From NCBI GenBank assembly GCA_031267645.1, contig JAIRYW010000033.1:1-64000 (forward strand): DNA of 64,000 bases, in the 5' to 3' direction. Shown in pieces: positions 8,072 to 16,767 of the stretch. Numbering within the stretch: position 1 is the stretch's first letter; every line of letters begins with the position of its first letter. The notes beneath the pieces were generated by a model. It searched no databases. It was not told the origin of the DNA and saw only the letters and a program-made list of their open reading frames with translations. The position numbers were made by a program, and so were the translations under genes. Source of the DNA: Propionibacteriaceae bacterium (lineage in GTDB: Bacteria; Actinomycetota; Actinomycetes; Propionibacteriales; Propionibacteriaceae).

Positions 8072-8644
8072 ATGGCCCCGTCATGGCCCGCTAGTTGGAC
8101 GGTCCGCCTGGGCCCCGAGGTGGCCGAATTGCCCCTCATCACGATGCCGAACGGCCAGCGCATCTACGCCTTCGACCTGATGGGACGGACGGCCTGGAAC
8201 GCCGCCGCGGCCGACCTGCTGGCCGCCCGGCTGGTGGCCAGCGCGGTCGATTTCGACATCATGCTGACAGCCGAGGCCAAGGCCATCGCCTTGACCCAGT
8301 CCTTGGCCGAGCGGCTGGACCAACGGCAATACATCGTGGCCCGCAAGTCGTTGAAGGTCTACATGACCTATCCGATCGAGCTCAGCGTCGTCTCCATCAC
8401 GACGGCCGCCCCGCAGAAGTTCTACCTCGGCAAGGATCGTTACGAGATGCTGCGCGGCCGGCGGGTCTGCGTGGTGGACGACGTGGTCTCGACCGGTGGC
8501 ACCATGGGCGCCTTCTGCGACCTGGCCCGGCGGGTCGGCTTCGAGATCGTGGTGATCGCCTGCGTCCTGACCGAAGGGGTCGAACGGAGCGAGTTCAACG
8601 GCGTGCCACTGCTCAGCTTGGACCACATCCCCTTCCCCGGCTGA
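8072..8644 (+). CDS. phosphoribosyltransferase, adenine-phosphoribosyltransferase-like
   Basis: This 190-residue type I phosphoribosyltransferase has the PRPP-binding motif VCVVDDVVSTGGT (residues 132-144). The flexible-loop part RKSLKVYMTYP and the segment MLTAEAKAIALTQ resemble the apt / xpt group, so a purine base is the likely substrate, but the exact base is not readable. The start at 8072 is supported by a perfect AGGAGG at 8061-8066, 5 nt upstream; longer in-frame starts would overlap psd on the other strand. It is a single gene, divergent from psd and convergent with the TPM-domain gene. Confidence 0.85.
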   Translation: MAPSWPASWTVRLGPEVAELPLITMPNGQRIYAFDLMGRTAWNAAAADLLAARLVASAVDFDIMLTAEAKAIALTQSLAERLDQRQYIVARKSLKVYMTYPIELSVVSITTAAPQKFYLGKDRYEMLRGRRVCVVDDVVSTGGTMGAFCDLARRVGFEIVVIACVLTEGVERSEFNGVPLLSLDHIPFPG

Positions 8645-8713
8645 GCCGGAGCCGGTCGCGGGCCTCGGACCCAGCCCGGTCGGGCCGAGACCGCCCCAGC
8701 GGTCGTGGCGCCG

Positions 8714-9622
8714 TCAGAAACGGCCCGAGGTGTGCCCGGAACTGGAGTGGAAGCTGGAACCGCCTCCGGACGAGGACGAGGAGTGTGACGGCTCCGGCCG
8801 GCGCACTTGGCTGGTGTGGGAGCGCAGGTACTGGTCCTGGCTGATGGCCAACTGGAAACTGCCCGGCACGGTGTAGTCGTCGGCGTGGGGCCGGGGCCGG
8901 GCCGTCTTAAGGGCGGCTTTCCAACGTAGGGTGACGATCAAAGCGATGATCAAAGCCGCCGCCGCGCAGACCAGCGCGACCGTGAGCGGGTCGAACGAGG
9001 CGCTCGGGCCTGATCCACCGGACCCGCCGGACCCACTGGAGCCGCCGGATCCACTGGACCCGCTGGCCTGGGGGCGCAGGAGTTGGTCCTCGACCTGTCT
9101 CAGAAAGAGGCGGAAGGCCTCCTCGTAGTCGCCCGCCCGCAGCGCCGGCACGATGCCTTGGCCGATCCGCTCGCGCACGTCGTCCGGGAAGAGCTGGTAG
9201 CCCGAGCCGTGCAGGCCGATGTCCCACCAGCGGTCCTGGCTGGACACCAGCAGCGCGACGCCGTCGGGACCGTAGCCCTGTTCCTGATAGAAGAGGTCGT
9301 TGGCGGCGGCCACGTCCAGGCCGCCCAGAGAGACGACGGTGCGTATGACCACGTCGAGGCCGTGGCTGTCACGCAGACGCTGGGCTTGTTGGGTCAAGTC
9401 GGCCAGCGCCGTCGGGCTCAACAGTCCGGCCTCGTCCAACACCGCCGGACCGCTGGCCCAAGCCGGTCGCGGCGACAGTCCGATGGTCAGGGCGACCAGA
9501 GCCAGGCCCAGCCCGAGCAGCCAGCGCCAGCCGGTCCGAGTCCAGCCCCGGCCCGGGGCTCGGCCGGCGGCCGGGTCGGCCCGGTCGGCCCGGGGTCGGC
9601 TGTCCGAGCGGTTCGGCCTCAT
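8714..9622 (-). CDS. TPM-domain membrane protein with Gly/Ser-rich tail
   Basis: The 302-residue product starts at ATG 9622, which overlaps the stop of the upstream gene as ATGA. A basic N-terminus leads into a hydrophobic segment (about 33-57) ending in AWA, a plausible signal-peptidase site or membrane anchor. The TPM domain (about 60-190) shows VLDEAGLLSP, VIRTVVSLGG, QGYGPDGVALLVSS and DVRERIGQGIVPALRAGDYEEAF, as in the TPM_phosphatase family (YgcG and Psb32 relatives). A Gly/Ser linker, one transmembrane helix (PLTVALVCAAAALIIALIVT) and a tail of Ser, Gly and His follow. The domain faces outward; no enzymatic role can be claimed. It is the third gene of the SPFH / zinc-ribbon / TPM set. 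Confidence 0.85.
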   Translation of the reverse strand: MRPNRSDSRPRADRADPAAGRAPGRGWTRTGWRWLLGLGLALVALTIGLSPRPAWASGPAVLDEAGLLSPTALADLTQQAQRLRDSHGLDVVIRTVVSLGGLDVAAANDLFYQEQGYGPDGVALLVSSQDRWWDIGLHGSGYQLFPDDVRERIGQGIVPALRAGDYEEAFRLFLRQVEDQLLRPQASGSSGSGGSSGSGGSGGSGPSASFDPLTVALVCAAAALIIALIVTLRWKAALKTARPRPHADDYTVPGSFQLAISQDQYLRSHTSQVRRPEPSHSSSSSGGGSSFHSSSGHTSGRF

Positions 9623-10737
9623 AGCTGGACCACCTGTCCGAGGGCCAGGACGAGGCCGGTCAGACCCGCTCCCAAACCGATGAAGAGCCCGGCGAACCAA
9701 GCCCAGAAACGGCCCCAGGAGATGGGCAGGACGCCGATGAAGCGGCCGCTTTGGCCGTTCATGGCGAAGACGTAAGGCTTGCCCCGGTAGACCGTGCTCA
9801 GCATCCAGACCGGCATCAAGGCGTAACGCACCTGCTGCTGCGGGAAGCCCATCTGGCCGGCCGTCCTAGAACAACTGCTATAGCCATTCACGGTGCTCGC
9901 CAGGGCGGCCTCGGTCGAGGCCGTCACCCGGGCCACCGCCCGCGGATGGGTCTGGGCCACGTCGACGTCGTACTTCTGAGCCAGGTAGCCCAACAGGTAG
10001 GTCGGTTCGAAGGGGACCGCCTGGCTGTGGTCGAAGGGTTCGATCGCCTCCATGTAGGTGTCGTCCAGGTTGGAGGCCCCGTCGACCGGGACGCAGCTGA
10101 AGGCGATCTGCCCGGCCCGCCGCAAGCGGTAGTAGTCGGTCTTGGTGTAGTCGTAATGCGCATCGCTCCAGTGGGTGACGCGGGTGGCGTCGTACTGGTA
10201 GTCGGCCTGGACCGAGAAGTCGTACAGCCAGAACGGCACGTAGACCCCCCGCACCGACTCGATCCGAGCCTGGTCGCGGAACAGTTTGGGAGCCAGCCGC
10301 TTGCTCTTGACATGTTCGACCAAGGCCTCCACCACGCGCTCCTTGGGCACCTTGAACGGCGCCACCAGGTCGGGCCGCAATTGACCTTCGATCTGCGGCG
10401 CCAAGATGGTGGGGCTGTCGCAGTAGGGGCAGTGGGTGGCGGCCGTGGTCGGATCGGCCAGGATCTGGCCGCCGCAGGAGGGGCAGACGTACTCCCGCAT
10501 CTGGGCTAGCTCCGCGGCGCTCCACTGCTGGCCGGCGCTGATCTGATCGGTCAGCCCGGTCGGCTGGTCCGGGTCGCCGGGCCTGGTCGGCTGGGCCGCC
10601 CGGGCGGCCTGCTGGGCGAAACTGTCCGGCTCGTAGGCGGTCCCGCAGGAGGCGCACTTGAGCTGGCCCGAGGCGGGGTCGAAGGCGACCAAGCCGCCGC
10701 AGGCCGGGCACTTGTACTCCAGGACGCTGGTGGTCAT
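9619..10737 (-). CDS. double zinc-ribbon protein with C-terminal membrane helix
   Basis: The 372-residue product carries two TFIIB-like zinc ribbons, with Cys10/Cys13/Cys28/Cys31 and Cys85/Cys88/Cys103/Cys106. A large central domain of mixed structure follows (with YVPFWLYDFSVQADYQY), then VMPVWMLSTVYRGKPYVFAMNGQSGRF, then one or two hydrophobic helices at the C-terminus (FWAWFAGLFIGLGAGLTGLV). Relatives are annotated as TFIIB-type zinc-ribbon-containing proteins of unknown function. The ribbons probably bind protein or nucleic acid at the inner face of the membrane; this is inference. It lies 17 bp downstream of the SPFH gene and its stop overlaps the TPM start by 4 bp. Confidence 0.85.
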   Translation of the reverse strand: MTTSVLEYKCPACGGLVAFDPASGQLKCASCGTAYEPDSFAQQAARAAQPTRPGDPDQPTGLTDQISAGQQWSAAELAQMREYVCPSCGGQILADPTTAATHCPYCDSPTILAPQIEGQLRPDLVAPFKVPKERVVEALVEHVKSKRLAPKLFRDQARIESVRGVYVPFWLYDFSVQADYQYDATRVTHWSDAHYDYTKTDYYRLRRAGQIAFSCVPVDGASNLDDTYMEAIEPFDHSQAVPFEPTYLLGYLAQKYDVDVAQTHPRAVARVTASTEAALASTVNGYSSCSRTAGQMGFPQQQVRYALMPVWMLSTVYRGKPYVFAMNGQSGRFIGVLPISWGRFWAWFAGLFIGLGAGLTGLVLALGQVVQL

Positions 10738-10754
10738 CGGCGTCGGCTGAGGGC

Positions 10755-11936
10755 TCAGCCCAGGGCCACGTCGGCGGCGTTGAAGGGGTCGCCGCAGCTG
10801 GGACAGAAGTTAGGCAGGGGGCCGGCCTCGGTCGGCTGCCAGCCGCATTTGTCGCAGCGATAGACCAGACCGGTGGCGGCCGGGGCCCCGGCTCCGGCGG
10901 CCGGCGGGGCCGCCGGCGGGGCGGCGGCCTGCTGCTGGCCCAAGGCGAAGAGGTCCTGCGGGTTGACGCCGCCGGCTTGCTGAGCCAGGCCGAAGCCCAT
11001 GAAGCCGGTCATGGCCCCGGCCTCGTTGGCGGCCGCCGTGCGCATGGCGTCGGCCTGGGCGGCCACGATGTTGGCGGCCGCCAGGGTCGGGTCGCGCATC
11101 ACGGCCGAGGCCTGCAAGCGCTTGATCATGTCCTCGTCCTCGGGCGAGGCGGTGGCCGAGTTGACGGCGAAGGAGGCCACTCGCAGGCCTCGACTGTCGC
11201 GCCACTTCTGGGACAGGACGTCGTTCAAGATCTGGGCCAGCTCGGTGGTGTGGCCGGGCAGGGCCGAATAGCGGACGCCGATCTCCGAGATCTGGGCCAG
11301 GGCCGGCTGCAGCGCGGTCAACAGCTCCGCCTTGAGCTGGGAGTCGATCTGCTCGCGACGGAACTCTTCGGTCACATTGCCGGCCACGTTGGCGTAGAAC
11401 AGAATCGGGTCCTCGATGCGGTACGAGTACTCGCCATTGACCCGGATGGCGATGTCGACGTCGAGACCGATGTTGCGGTCGACCACCCGGAAGGGGACCG
11501 GGTTGGCGGTGCCGTACTTATTGCCCAGGATCTCCTTGGTGTTGAAGTAATAGACCCGCTGGTCGGTTCCGGCGCCGCCGCCGAAGGCGATGCGCCGGCC
11601 CAGCCGCTCGAAGGTGGCGGGGATGGTCTGGGACAGGGGACCGTAGAACAGGCTGGGCTCGGTCGAGGCCTCCCACAGGAACTCGCCCGGCTCGGCGCAC
11701 AACTCTGTGACCAGGCCTTTGTCGACGATGATGGCGCACTGGCCCTGGTTGACGTTGATGATCGAGCCGTTGGAGATGACGTTGTCCGAGCTCTTCTTAT
11801 TCGAACCGCGGTCGGTCCGCTTGTGGCCCTTGGCCATCAGGACGGCGGGGTCGAGCGAATCACAGTAGAAATAATCACGCCAGGAGTCGGCCAAGACGCC
11901 GCCGACAGCCCCGATCGCAGCTTTGATGAGTCCCAT
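10755..11936 (-). CDS. SPFH/band-7-like protein with C-terminal zinc ribbon
   Basis: This 393-residue protein belongs to the SPFH group related to the virion core protein of lumpy skin disease virus. It starts MGLIKAAIGAVGGVLADSW, continues with DYFYCDSLDP and NVISNGSIINVNQGQCAIIVDKG, and contains the SPFH core through about residue 270. An Ala/Pro linker leads to a C-terminal zinc ribbon (CDKCG ... CPSCG). It has no strong membrane helix apart from the amphipathic N-terminus, so it probably attaches peripherally and oligomerises. A GGAGAGGTG stretch about 8-10 nt before the ATG can serve as ribosome binding site. It leads the three-gene set. Confidence 0.87.
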   Translation of the reverse strand: MGLIKAAIGAVGGVLADSWRDYFYCDSLDPAVLMAKGHKRTDRGSNKKSSDNVISNGSIINVNQGQCAIIVDKGLVTELCAEPGEFLWEASTEPSLFYGPLSQTIPATFERLGRRIAFGGGAGTDQRVYYFNTKEILGNKYGTANPVPFRVVDRNIGLDVDIAIRVNGEYSYRIEDPILFYANVAGNVTEEFRREQIDSQLKAELLTALQPALAQISEIGVRYSALPGHTTELAQILNDVLSQKWRDSRGLRVASFAVNSATASPEDEDMIKRLQASAVMRDPTLAAANIVAAQADAMRTAAANEAGAMTGFMGFGLAQQAGGVNPQDLFALGQQQAAAPPAAPPAAGAGAPAATGLVYRCDKCGWQPTEAGPLPNFCPSCGDPFNAADVALG

Positions 11937-12076
11937 GGTTGAGTCACCTCTCCGGCCTCGACCGATCAGCCCAGGCCTTGGTCAGGATCGAACGCTTCAG
12001 GCTACAGCACCGACGGCCCCTCGGGGAGACCGCTTCGACCACCGGGCGGACAGCGGCGTGCGGTCGGAGCCGACCT

Positions 12077-12105
12077 TTGACAGAGCCGGGGGGCGAGTCT
12101 AGATT
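12077..12105 (+). promoter_or_regulatory. strong sigma-70-type promoter of the btu operon
   Basis: TTGACA (12077-12082) and TAGATT (12100-12105) are separated by exactly 17 bp. Transcription would start near 12112, just ahead of the cobalamin riboswitch. The -35 is a perfect consensus, rare in this window. Confidence 0.7.
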
Positions 12106-12121
12106 GGGCCCACAACTCAAT

Positions 12122-12318
12122 TTAGGTGTGCGTGATCCGGAGGCCGGCCCTGGGGCGGGCCGACGGACGAGGGAAACAGGTGTGAGACCTGTGCGGTACC
12201 GCCGCTGTGATCAGGGAGCCCCGACTCGCGTCGAAGAGACGCCGTGCCACTGGTGCGAGAGCACTGGGAAGGACGAGTCGGTCGCGGGGATCTGAGAGCC
12301 AGAAGACCGACGCGCATC
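12122..12318 (+). ncRNA. cobalamin (B12) riboswitch
   Basis: The region holds the conserved pieces of the AdoCbl aptamer in order: a GGTG-like entry (12124-12130), GGGAAACAGGTGTGAGACC (about 12170-12188), GCGGTACCGCCGCTGTGATC with the invariant CGCNRCTGT-type core (about 12193-12212), and the B12 box region GAGAGCCAGAAGACC (about 12294-12307). It lies between a strong promoter and btuF, which codes for the B12-binding protein. Binding of adenosylcobalamin should lower expression of btuFCD-cobQ. A hairpin with U-tract about 60 nt downstream provides a transcriptional off-switch. Exact ends are approximate because I could not fold the RNA. Confidence 0.9.
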
Positions 12319-12374
12319 TGTCCTGCCACCACCTCACGAGTATGAGCGCCGGGCGGGACGGCGATCAGTTCAGG

Positions 12375-12408
12375 AAATGCGGTCTGCTGCGGTGGACCGC
12401 ATTTTTTT
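12375..12408 (+). terminator. intrinsic terminator, expression platform of the B12 riboswitch
   Basis: AAATGCGGTC (12375-12384) pairs perfectly with GACCGCATTT (12395-12404) around a 10-nt loop, and the run of T ends at 12408. It stands between the B12 box and the btuF start at 12441, so it should act as the regulated terminator. Confidence 0.85.
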
Positions 12409-12440
12409 ATCGCCCAGCCCGGCCGAAGAATGGAGCACAC

Positions 12441-13382
12441 ATGAGACAGCGTTTGGGCGCCTGGCTGGCCCTGGTCCTATTCGCCACCACCGCCTTGGCC
12501 GGCTGCGGCGACAGTTCGAAAGATCCGACCACCGCGCCGAGTGACTCGGCCGGCATCACCTTGACCGACATGATGGGACAGACCGTGACTCTGTCCGGTC
12601 CGGCTCAGAAGGTGGTCTCCCTGACCGCCTCCGACGTCGAGATCCTGTACGCCATCGGCGCCGGAGACACAGTGGTCGGCCGGGGCGAGTTCTGCGACTA
12701 CCCGGCCGAAGTGCTGCAGGTGCCGGCCGTCCAATCCGGCAACGACACCAATATCGAGCAGATCATCGCCCTCGACCCCGACCTGGTGGTGATGGGCACG
12801 ATGGCCCAGTCCCAGGAGCAGAGCGATCAGCTGCGCCAGGCCGGCATCGCGGTGTTGGCGACCGACGCCGACGACATCGCCTCGACCTATCAAGCCATCG
12901 AGCTGCTGGGCCAGGCCACCGGCCGGCCGAGCCAGGCCCAGGCCGTGGTGGACCAGATGAGGACCACTTTCGCCGACCTGTCGGCCCAGGCCAGCGCCCG
13001 CGCCAGCCAGCCCAAGCCGACCATCTACTACGAGATCTCGCCCCTGGAGTACGGCCTGTGGGCGGCTGGGCGCGGCACCTTCATGGACGAGGTCGGCCAA
13101 CTCCTGCAGCTGGACAACATCTTCGGCGACCTGGAGGGCTGGGCCGAGGTCTCCCAGGAGCAGGTCCTGGAGCGTCAGCCGGATTACATTCTGACCGTGG
13201 CGATGTACTTCGGCGAGGGCCCCACGCCGATCGAGTCGATCCTGTCACGGCAGGGTTGGGAGCAGGTGCCGGCGGTGGCTGATGACGCCATCCTCAACCT
13301 GCAACAAGACGAACTGTCACGCCCCGGTCCCCGGCTGGCCGCCGGCGCCCAACTGCTGTACGACTTCGTCTACGGCGCCTGA
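12441..13382 (+). CDS. btuF: cobalamin ABC transporter substrate-binding lipoprotein
   Basis: The 313-residue product starts with a lipoprotein signal peptide (MRQRLGAWLALVLFATTALAGC, split here only for reading) whose lipobox LAGC places the lipidated Cys at residue 22. The mature part is a class III (helical backbone) periplasmic-binding fold with the typical QKVVSLTASDVEILYAIGAG opening and the segment IEQIIALDPDLVVMG. Such proteins capture cobalamin or iron complexes; the B12 riboswitch upstream and cobQ downstream point to cobalamin. I chose the ATG at 12441 because it gives the signal peptide; in-frame starts further upstream lie inside the riboswitch. Confidence 0.9.
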   Translation: MRQRLGAWLALVLFATTALAGCGDSSKDPTTAPSDSAGITLTDMMGQTVTLSGPAQKVVSLTASDVEILYAIGAGDTVVGRGEFCDYPAEVLQVPAVQSGNDTNIEQIIALDPDLVVMGTMAQSQEQSDQLRQAGIAVLATDADDIASTYQAIELLGQATGRPSQAQAVVDQMRTTFADLSAQASARASQPKPTIYYEISPLEYGLWAAGRGTFMDEVGQLLQLDNIFGDLEGWAEVSQEQVLERQPDYILTVAMYFGEGPTPIESILSRQGWEQVPAVADDAILNLQQDELSRPGPRLAAGAQLLYDFVYGA

Positions 13383-13385
13383 GCG

Positions 13386-14435
13386 ATGGCCCACGCCCGC
13401 CAGCGGCGCGGGGAACGAGGCCTGGCCCGCTGGGCCGGTCAACTGGTCTTCCCCGCGCTGGCCCTGGTCGTGATGGTCGTGGCGGTGTCCCTGGGCAGTG
13501 TCTCGGTGCCGCTGGGACAAACCGTCGAGGCGCTCTGGCGGGCCGCCACCGGGCAACCGCAACCGGACCGCATGATCGCCTCCATCATCGTCTCGACGCG
13601 CTTGCCCCGGGTCATCTGCGCCGCCTTGATCGGGGCCGGCCTGTCGGTCGGCGGCGCCGCCATGCAGGGCTTGTTGAAGAACCCCTTGGCCGACGGCTCG
13701 ACCTTGGGGGTGTCGGGCGGGGCGGCCCTGGGCGCGGTCGTGGCCATCGCCTTCGGCCTGACCCTGCCCGGTCTGCCCTTCGGCTCGGTCATGGTCATGG
13801 CCATGGTCTTCGCCTTCTTGTCCCTGGTCATCATCATGGGTCTGGCCTACCGCTTGGACAATTCCCTGTCGACCAACACGATCATCTTGCTCGGGGTCAT
13901 CTTCTCGATGTTCGTGTCGTCCATCGTGTCTTTGCTCATCACCTTCTCCGACGACAAGATTCACTCCATCACCTTCTGGTTGATGGGCTCGCTGGCGGGG
14001 GCGAATCTCAACCAGGCCCTGGCCTTGGCCGGGGTCTTGGCGGTCGGGGCCACCGCCATCGTGGCCTGCGGCCGGGAACTGAACGCCTTCGCCGTGGGCG
14101 AGGACAACGCCCGCCAGGTCGGCATCGACGTGCGTCGGATCAAGGTCGTGGTGCTGGTGTCGGTGTCGGCCCTGATCGGGGTCTGCGTGGCGGTCGGCGG
14201 CAGCATCGCCTTCGTCGGTTTGGTCACGCCGCACATGGTCCGTCTGCTGGTCGGGCCCAACCATCGCCGGCTGCTGCCAGCCAGTCTGTTCGGCGGGGCC
14301 GCTTTCTTGATGCTGGCCGACTTGGTGGCGCGCACCGTCTTGTCGCCCCGCGAACTGCCCATCGGCGTGGTCACCAGCTTCATCGGGGCCATCTTCTTCT
14401 TGACCATTTTCTGGCGCGCCCGCAAGGGGGTTTGA
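13386..14435 (+). CDS. btuC: cobalamin ABC transporter permease
   Basis: This is a 349-residue FecCD/BtuC-family permease with about ten hydrophobic helices. The family motifs RLPRVICAALIGAGLSVGGAAMQG, NPLADGSTLGVSGGAALGA and GSIAFVGLVTPHMVRLLVG are present; the last is close to the EAA-like contact with the ATPase. It starts 3 bp after btuF and its stop TGA shares a base with the btuD ATG. Together with BtuF and BtuD it imports cobalamin or cobinamide. Confidence 0.92.
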   Translation: MAHARQRRGERGLARWAGQLVFPALALVVMVVAVSLGSVSVPLGQTVEALWRAATGQPQPDRMIASIIVSTRLPRVICAALIGAGLSVGGAAMQGLLKNPLADGSTLGVSGGAALGAVVAIAFGLTLPGLPFGSVMVMAMVFAFLSLVIIMGLAYRLDNSLSTNTIILLGVIFSMFVSSIVSLLITFSDDKIHSITFWLMGSLAGANLNQALALAGVLAVGATAIVACGRELNAFAVGEDNARQVGIDVRRIKVVVLVSVSALIGVCVAVGGSIAFVGLVTPHMVRLLVGPNHRRLLPASLFGGAAFLMLADLVARTVLSPRELPIGVVTSFIGAIFFLTIFWRARKGV

Positions 14436-15214
14436 TGAGCGAACTGCTGTCCGTGCGGGACCTGACCGTCAGCTACGGCGATCTGACCATCGTCGACCGG
14501 GTCAGTTTCTCCCTGTCCGCCGGCGAATGGCTGATGGTGGTGGGGCCCAACGGGGCCGGCAAATCGACCATCGTGTCGGCCATCTCCGGCGGCGCCCCCC
14601 ACCGCGGCCGGGTCAGCGTGCTGGGCCGGAGCCTGACCTCGTACAAGCCGTCCGCCCTGGCCCGGGTCATGGGCGTGCTGGCCCAGCGCCACAACGTCGG
14701 TTACGCCTTCACGGTCGAGGAGGTGGTGCGGCTGGGGCGCTACTGCCACCGTCGGGGCGTCTTCGCCGGCAGCACGTCGCAGGACGAGGCCGCCATCGAA
14801 CGGGCCGTCGCCATGACCGGATTGGAGCCGATCTGGCGCCAGTCCGTCCTGACGCTGTCCGGCGGCGAGCTGCAACGCACCTTCTTGGCCCAGCTGTTCG
14901 CCCAGGACCCTCAGGCCCTGATCCTGGACGAGCCCACCAACCACCTCGACCTGGCCTACCAAGAGCAGGTCTTCGACCTCATCAGCCAGTGGCTGAAGGA
15001 GCCGGGCCGGGCCGTCCTGTCGGTCGTGCACGACCTCAGCCTGGCCCGCGCCTACGGCAGCTCGGCCCTCCTGCTGGACCGGGGCCGTTCGGTCGGGTCC
15101 GGGCCGGTCTCGGACACGTTGTCGCGCCAGCGCTTGAGCCAGGTCTATGAGATGGACGTCTACGCCTGGATGGAACGTATGCTGTCCCAGTGGCAAGAGG
15201 TGGTGACGCTATGA
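14435..15214 (+). CDS. btuD: cobalamin ABC transporter ATP-binding protein
   Basis: The 259-residue ATPase has Walker A GPNGAGKST (37-45), signature LSGGELQR and Walker B ALILDEPTNHLD, as in the FepC/BtuD subgroup. The ATG at 14435 overlaps the btuC stop (TGATG); a TTG one codon earlier is in frame but unlikely. The stop overlaps the cobQ start as ATGA. It powers the BtuC permease. Confidence 0.92.
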   Translation: MSELLSVRDLTVSYGDLTIVDRVSFSLSAGEWLMVVGPNGAGKSTIVSAISGGAPHRGRVSVLGRSLTSYKPSALARVMGVLAQRHNVGYAFTVEEVVRLGRYCHRRGVFAGSTSQDEAAIERAVAMTGLEPIWRQSVLTLSGGELQRTFLAQLFAQDPQALILDEPTNHLDLAYQEQVFDLISQWLKEPGRAVLSVVHDLSLARAYGSSALLLDRGRSVGSGPVSDTLSRQRLSQVYEMDVYAWMERMLSQWQEVVTL

Positions 15215-16680
15215 GCGGATTGCTGGTGGCCGGCACCTGCTCGGACGCCGGGAAGTCTGTCATCACGACCGGGTTGTGCCGTCTGCTGGACCGGCGCGGG
15301 GTCAAGGTGGCGCCCTTCAAAGCCCAGAACATGTCCAACAACTCGATGGTGGTGTTGGACCAGGCCGGGCGGGCCGGCGAGATCGGGCGGGCCCAGTGGA
15401 TCCAGGCCTTGGCCGCCGGGGCCGAGCCGGAGGTGGCGATGAACCCGGTCCTGCTCAAGCCGGGGGGCGACTCGACCAGCCACCTGGTGGTGATGGGGCG
15501 TCCGGCCGGCACGATCGGCGCGCGTGACTTCTTGGGCGGGCGGGAAGAGCTGGCCCAGATCGCCTTCGACGCCTTCGCCGACCTGGCTCAACGGCACGAC
15601 GTCGTCATCGCCGAGGGGGCGGGCAGTCCGACTGAGATCAACCTGCGTCAGGGCGACTTCGTCAACCTGGGGCTGGCTCGTCGCTTCGACCTGCCGGTCC
15701 TGGTGGTGGGCGACATCGACCGGGGCGGGCTCTACGCCTCCCTCTTCGGCACCGTCGCTCTGCTCGAACCGGCCGACCAACGGTTGCTGGCGGGCTTCTT
15801 GGTCAACCAGTTCCGGGGCGATCTCAGCTTGCTCGAACCAGCCAACCAGGCCATCGGCCGGCTGACCGGCCGGCCGGTGCTGGGGGTGGTGCCCTGGCGG
15901 CCCGAGATCTGGCTCGACTCCGAGGACGGTTTGGATCTGACCGGCCGCCGCAGCCAGCGGGAGGACCCGCTGCGGGTGGCGGTGGTGCGACTGCCCCGGG
16001 TGTCCAATTTCACCGACTTGGACGCTCTCGGCTTGGAGCCCGACGTCGACGTCCGCTTCGTCTCCCAGGCTCGCGACCTGACCGACGCCGACCTGGTGGT
16101 GCTGCCCGGCACCCGGGCCACCTTGGCCGATCTGGAGTGGCTGCGCGCCCTCGGCCTGGTCCAGCCGATTCTGGACCACGTCGAAGCCGGCCGCCCCTTG
16201 CTCGGGATCTGCGGCGGCTGCCAGATGTTGGGCCGCCAGATCGATGATCCGACCGGCGTCGAGGGCGCCCCCGGCCGTAGTCAGGCTGGTTTAGGACTGC
16301 TCGATCTGACGACCGAGTTCGGGCCGGACAAGGTTCTACGGCTGCATCGGCCGGGCTATGAGATCCATCACGGCCGGGTGCGGCTGGGGCCACAGGCGGA
16401 GCCCTGGCCGGGCGGGGCCCGGAACGGGGCGGTCATCGGCACCATGCGGCACGGCGAGCTGGAGTCGGACCAGGTGCGGGCCGAGTTGCTGGCCCTGGCC
16501 CGTCCCGGCCGGCCGCCCTCCGGCGTGTCCTTCGCCGCCGCCCGCCAAGCCCGGCTCGACCTCTTGGCCGACCTGCTGGAGCGTCACGCCGAGGTCGACC
16601 GCCTGATCGACTTGATCGAATCAGGTCCGCCGCCCGGTCTGCCGGTGCTGCCCCCGGCCGGCGTCTTCGAACCGGTCTGA
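15211..16680 (+). CDS. cobQ: cobyric acid synthase, glutamine-hydrolysing
   Basis: The 489-residue enzyme has an N-terminal ATP-binding synthetase domain (AGTCSDAGKS, residues 7-16; APFKAQNMSNNS) and a C-terminal class I-like glutamine amidotransferase domain with the nucleophile Cys in LLGICGGCQMLG and the His in the EIHHGR segment. It amidates four carboxyl groups of adenosyl-cobyrinic acid a,c-diamide. The ATG at 15211 overlaps the btuD stop (ATGA), with an AAGAGG ribosome site upstream; a GTG at 15190 is in frame but would lie inside btuD. It is thus under control of the same riboswitch as the transporter. Confidence 0.93.
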   Translation: MSGLLVAGTCSDAGKSVITTGLCRLLDRRGVKVAPFKAQNMSNNSMVVLDQAGRAGEIGRAQWIQALAAGAEPEVAMNPVLLKPGGDSTSHLVVMGRPAGTIGARDFLGGREELAQIAFDAFADLAQRHDVVIAEGAGSPTEINLRQGDFVNLGLARRFDLPVLVVGDIDRGGLYASLFGTVALLEPADQRLLAGFLVNQFRGDLSLLEPANQAIGRLTGRPVLGVVPWRPEIWLDSEDGLDLTGRRSQREDPLRVAVVRLPRVSNFTDLDALGLEPDVDVRFVSQARDLTDADLVVLPGTRATLADLEWLRALGLVQPILDHVEAGRPLLGICGGCQMLGRQIDDPTGVEGAPGRSQAGLGLLDLTTEFGPDKVLRLHRPGYEIHHGRVRLGPQAEPWPGGARNGAVIGTMRHGELESDQVRAELLALARPGRPPSGVSFAAARQARLDLLADLLERHAEVDRLIDLIESGPPPGLPVLPPAGVFEPV

Positions 16681-16690
16681 GCGGTGTTGG

Positions 16691-16713
16691 GCCGGGCTCT
16701 GAACGGGCCCGGC
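16691..16713. terminator. weak hairpin between convergent cobQ and cobC
   Basis: GCCGGGC (16691-16697) pairs with GCCCGGC (16707-16713); one G-U and one further pair can extend the stem inwards. No U-tract follows. It lies in the 87-bp gap between two convergent genes and may stop transcription from either side. Confidence 0.35.
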
Positions 16714-16767
16714 GCCCGACCGCGGCCGCGCTGGACCAGGCCATGTCCCAGGCCGGTCAAGCGTGGC

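Noticed and set aside
7939..8163. Longer psd product
   Set aside because: It would overlap the well-supported start and AGGAGG of the divergent phosphoribosyltransferase gene; family length fits the start at 7938.
8645..8713. Terminator between the phosphoribosyltransferase and TPM genes
   Set aside because: Only short, imperfect complementarity (CTCGG with CCGAG) is visible; not enough to call.
12207..12440. Longer btuF product starting inside the riboswitch
   Set aside because: The added 78 residues are basic and unlike a signal peptide, and the frame crosses the terminator hairpin; the ATG at 12441 gives a clear lipoprotein signal.
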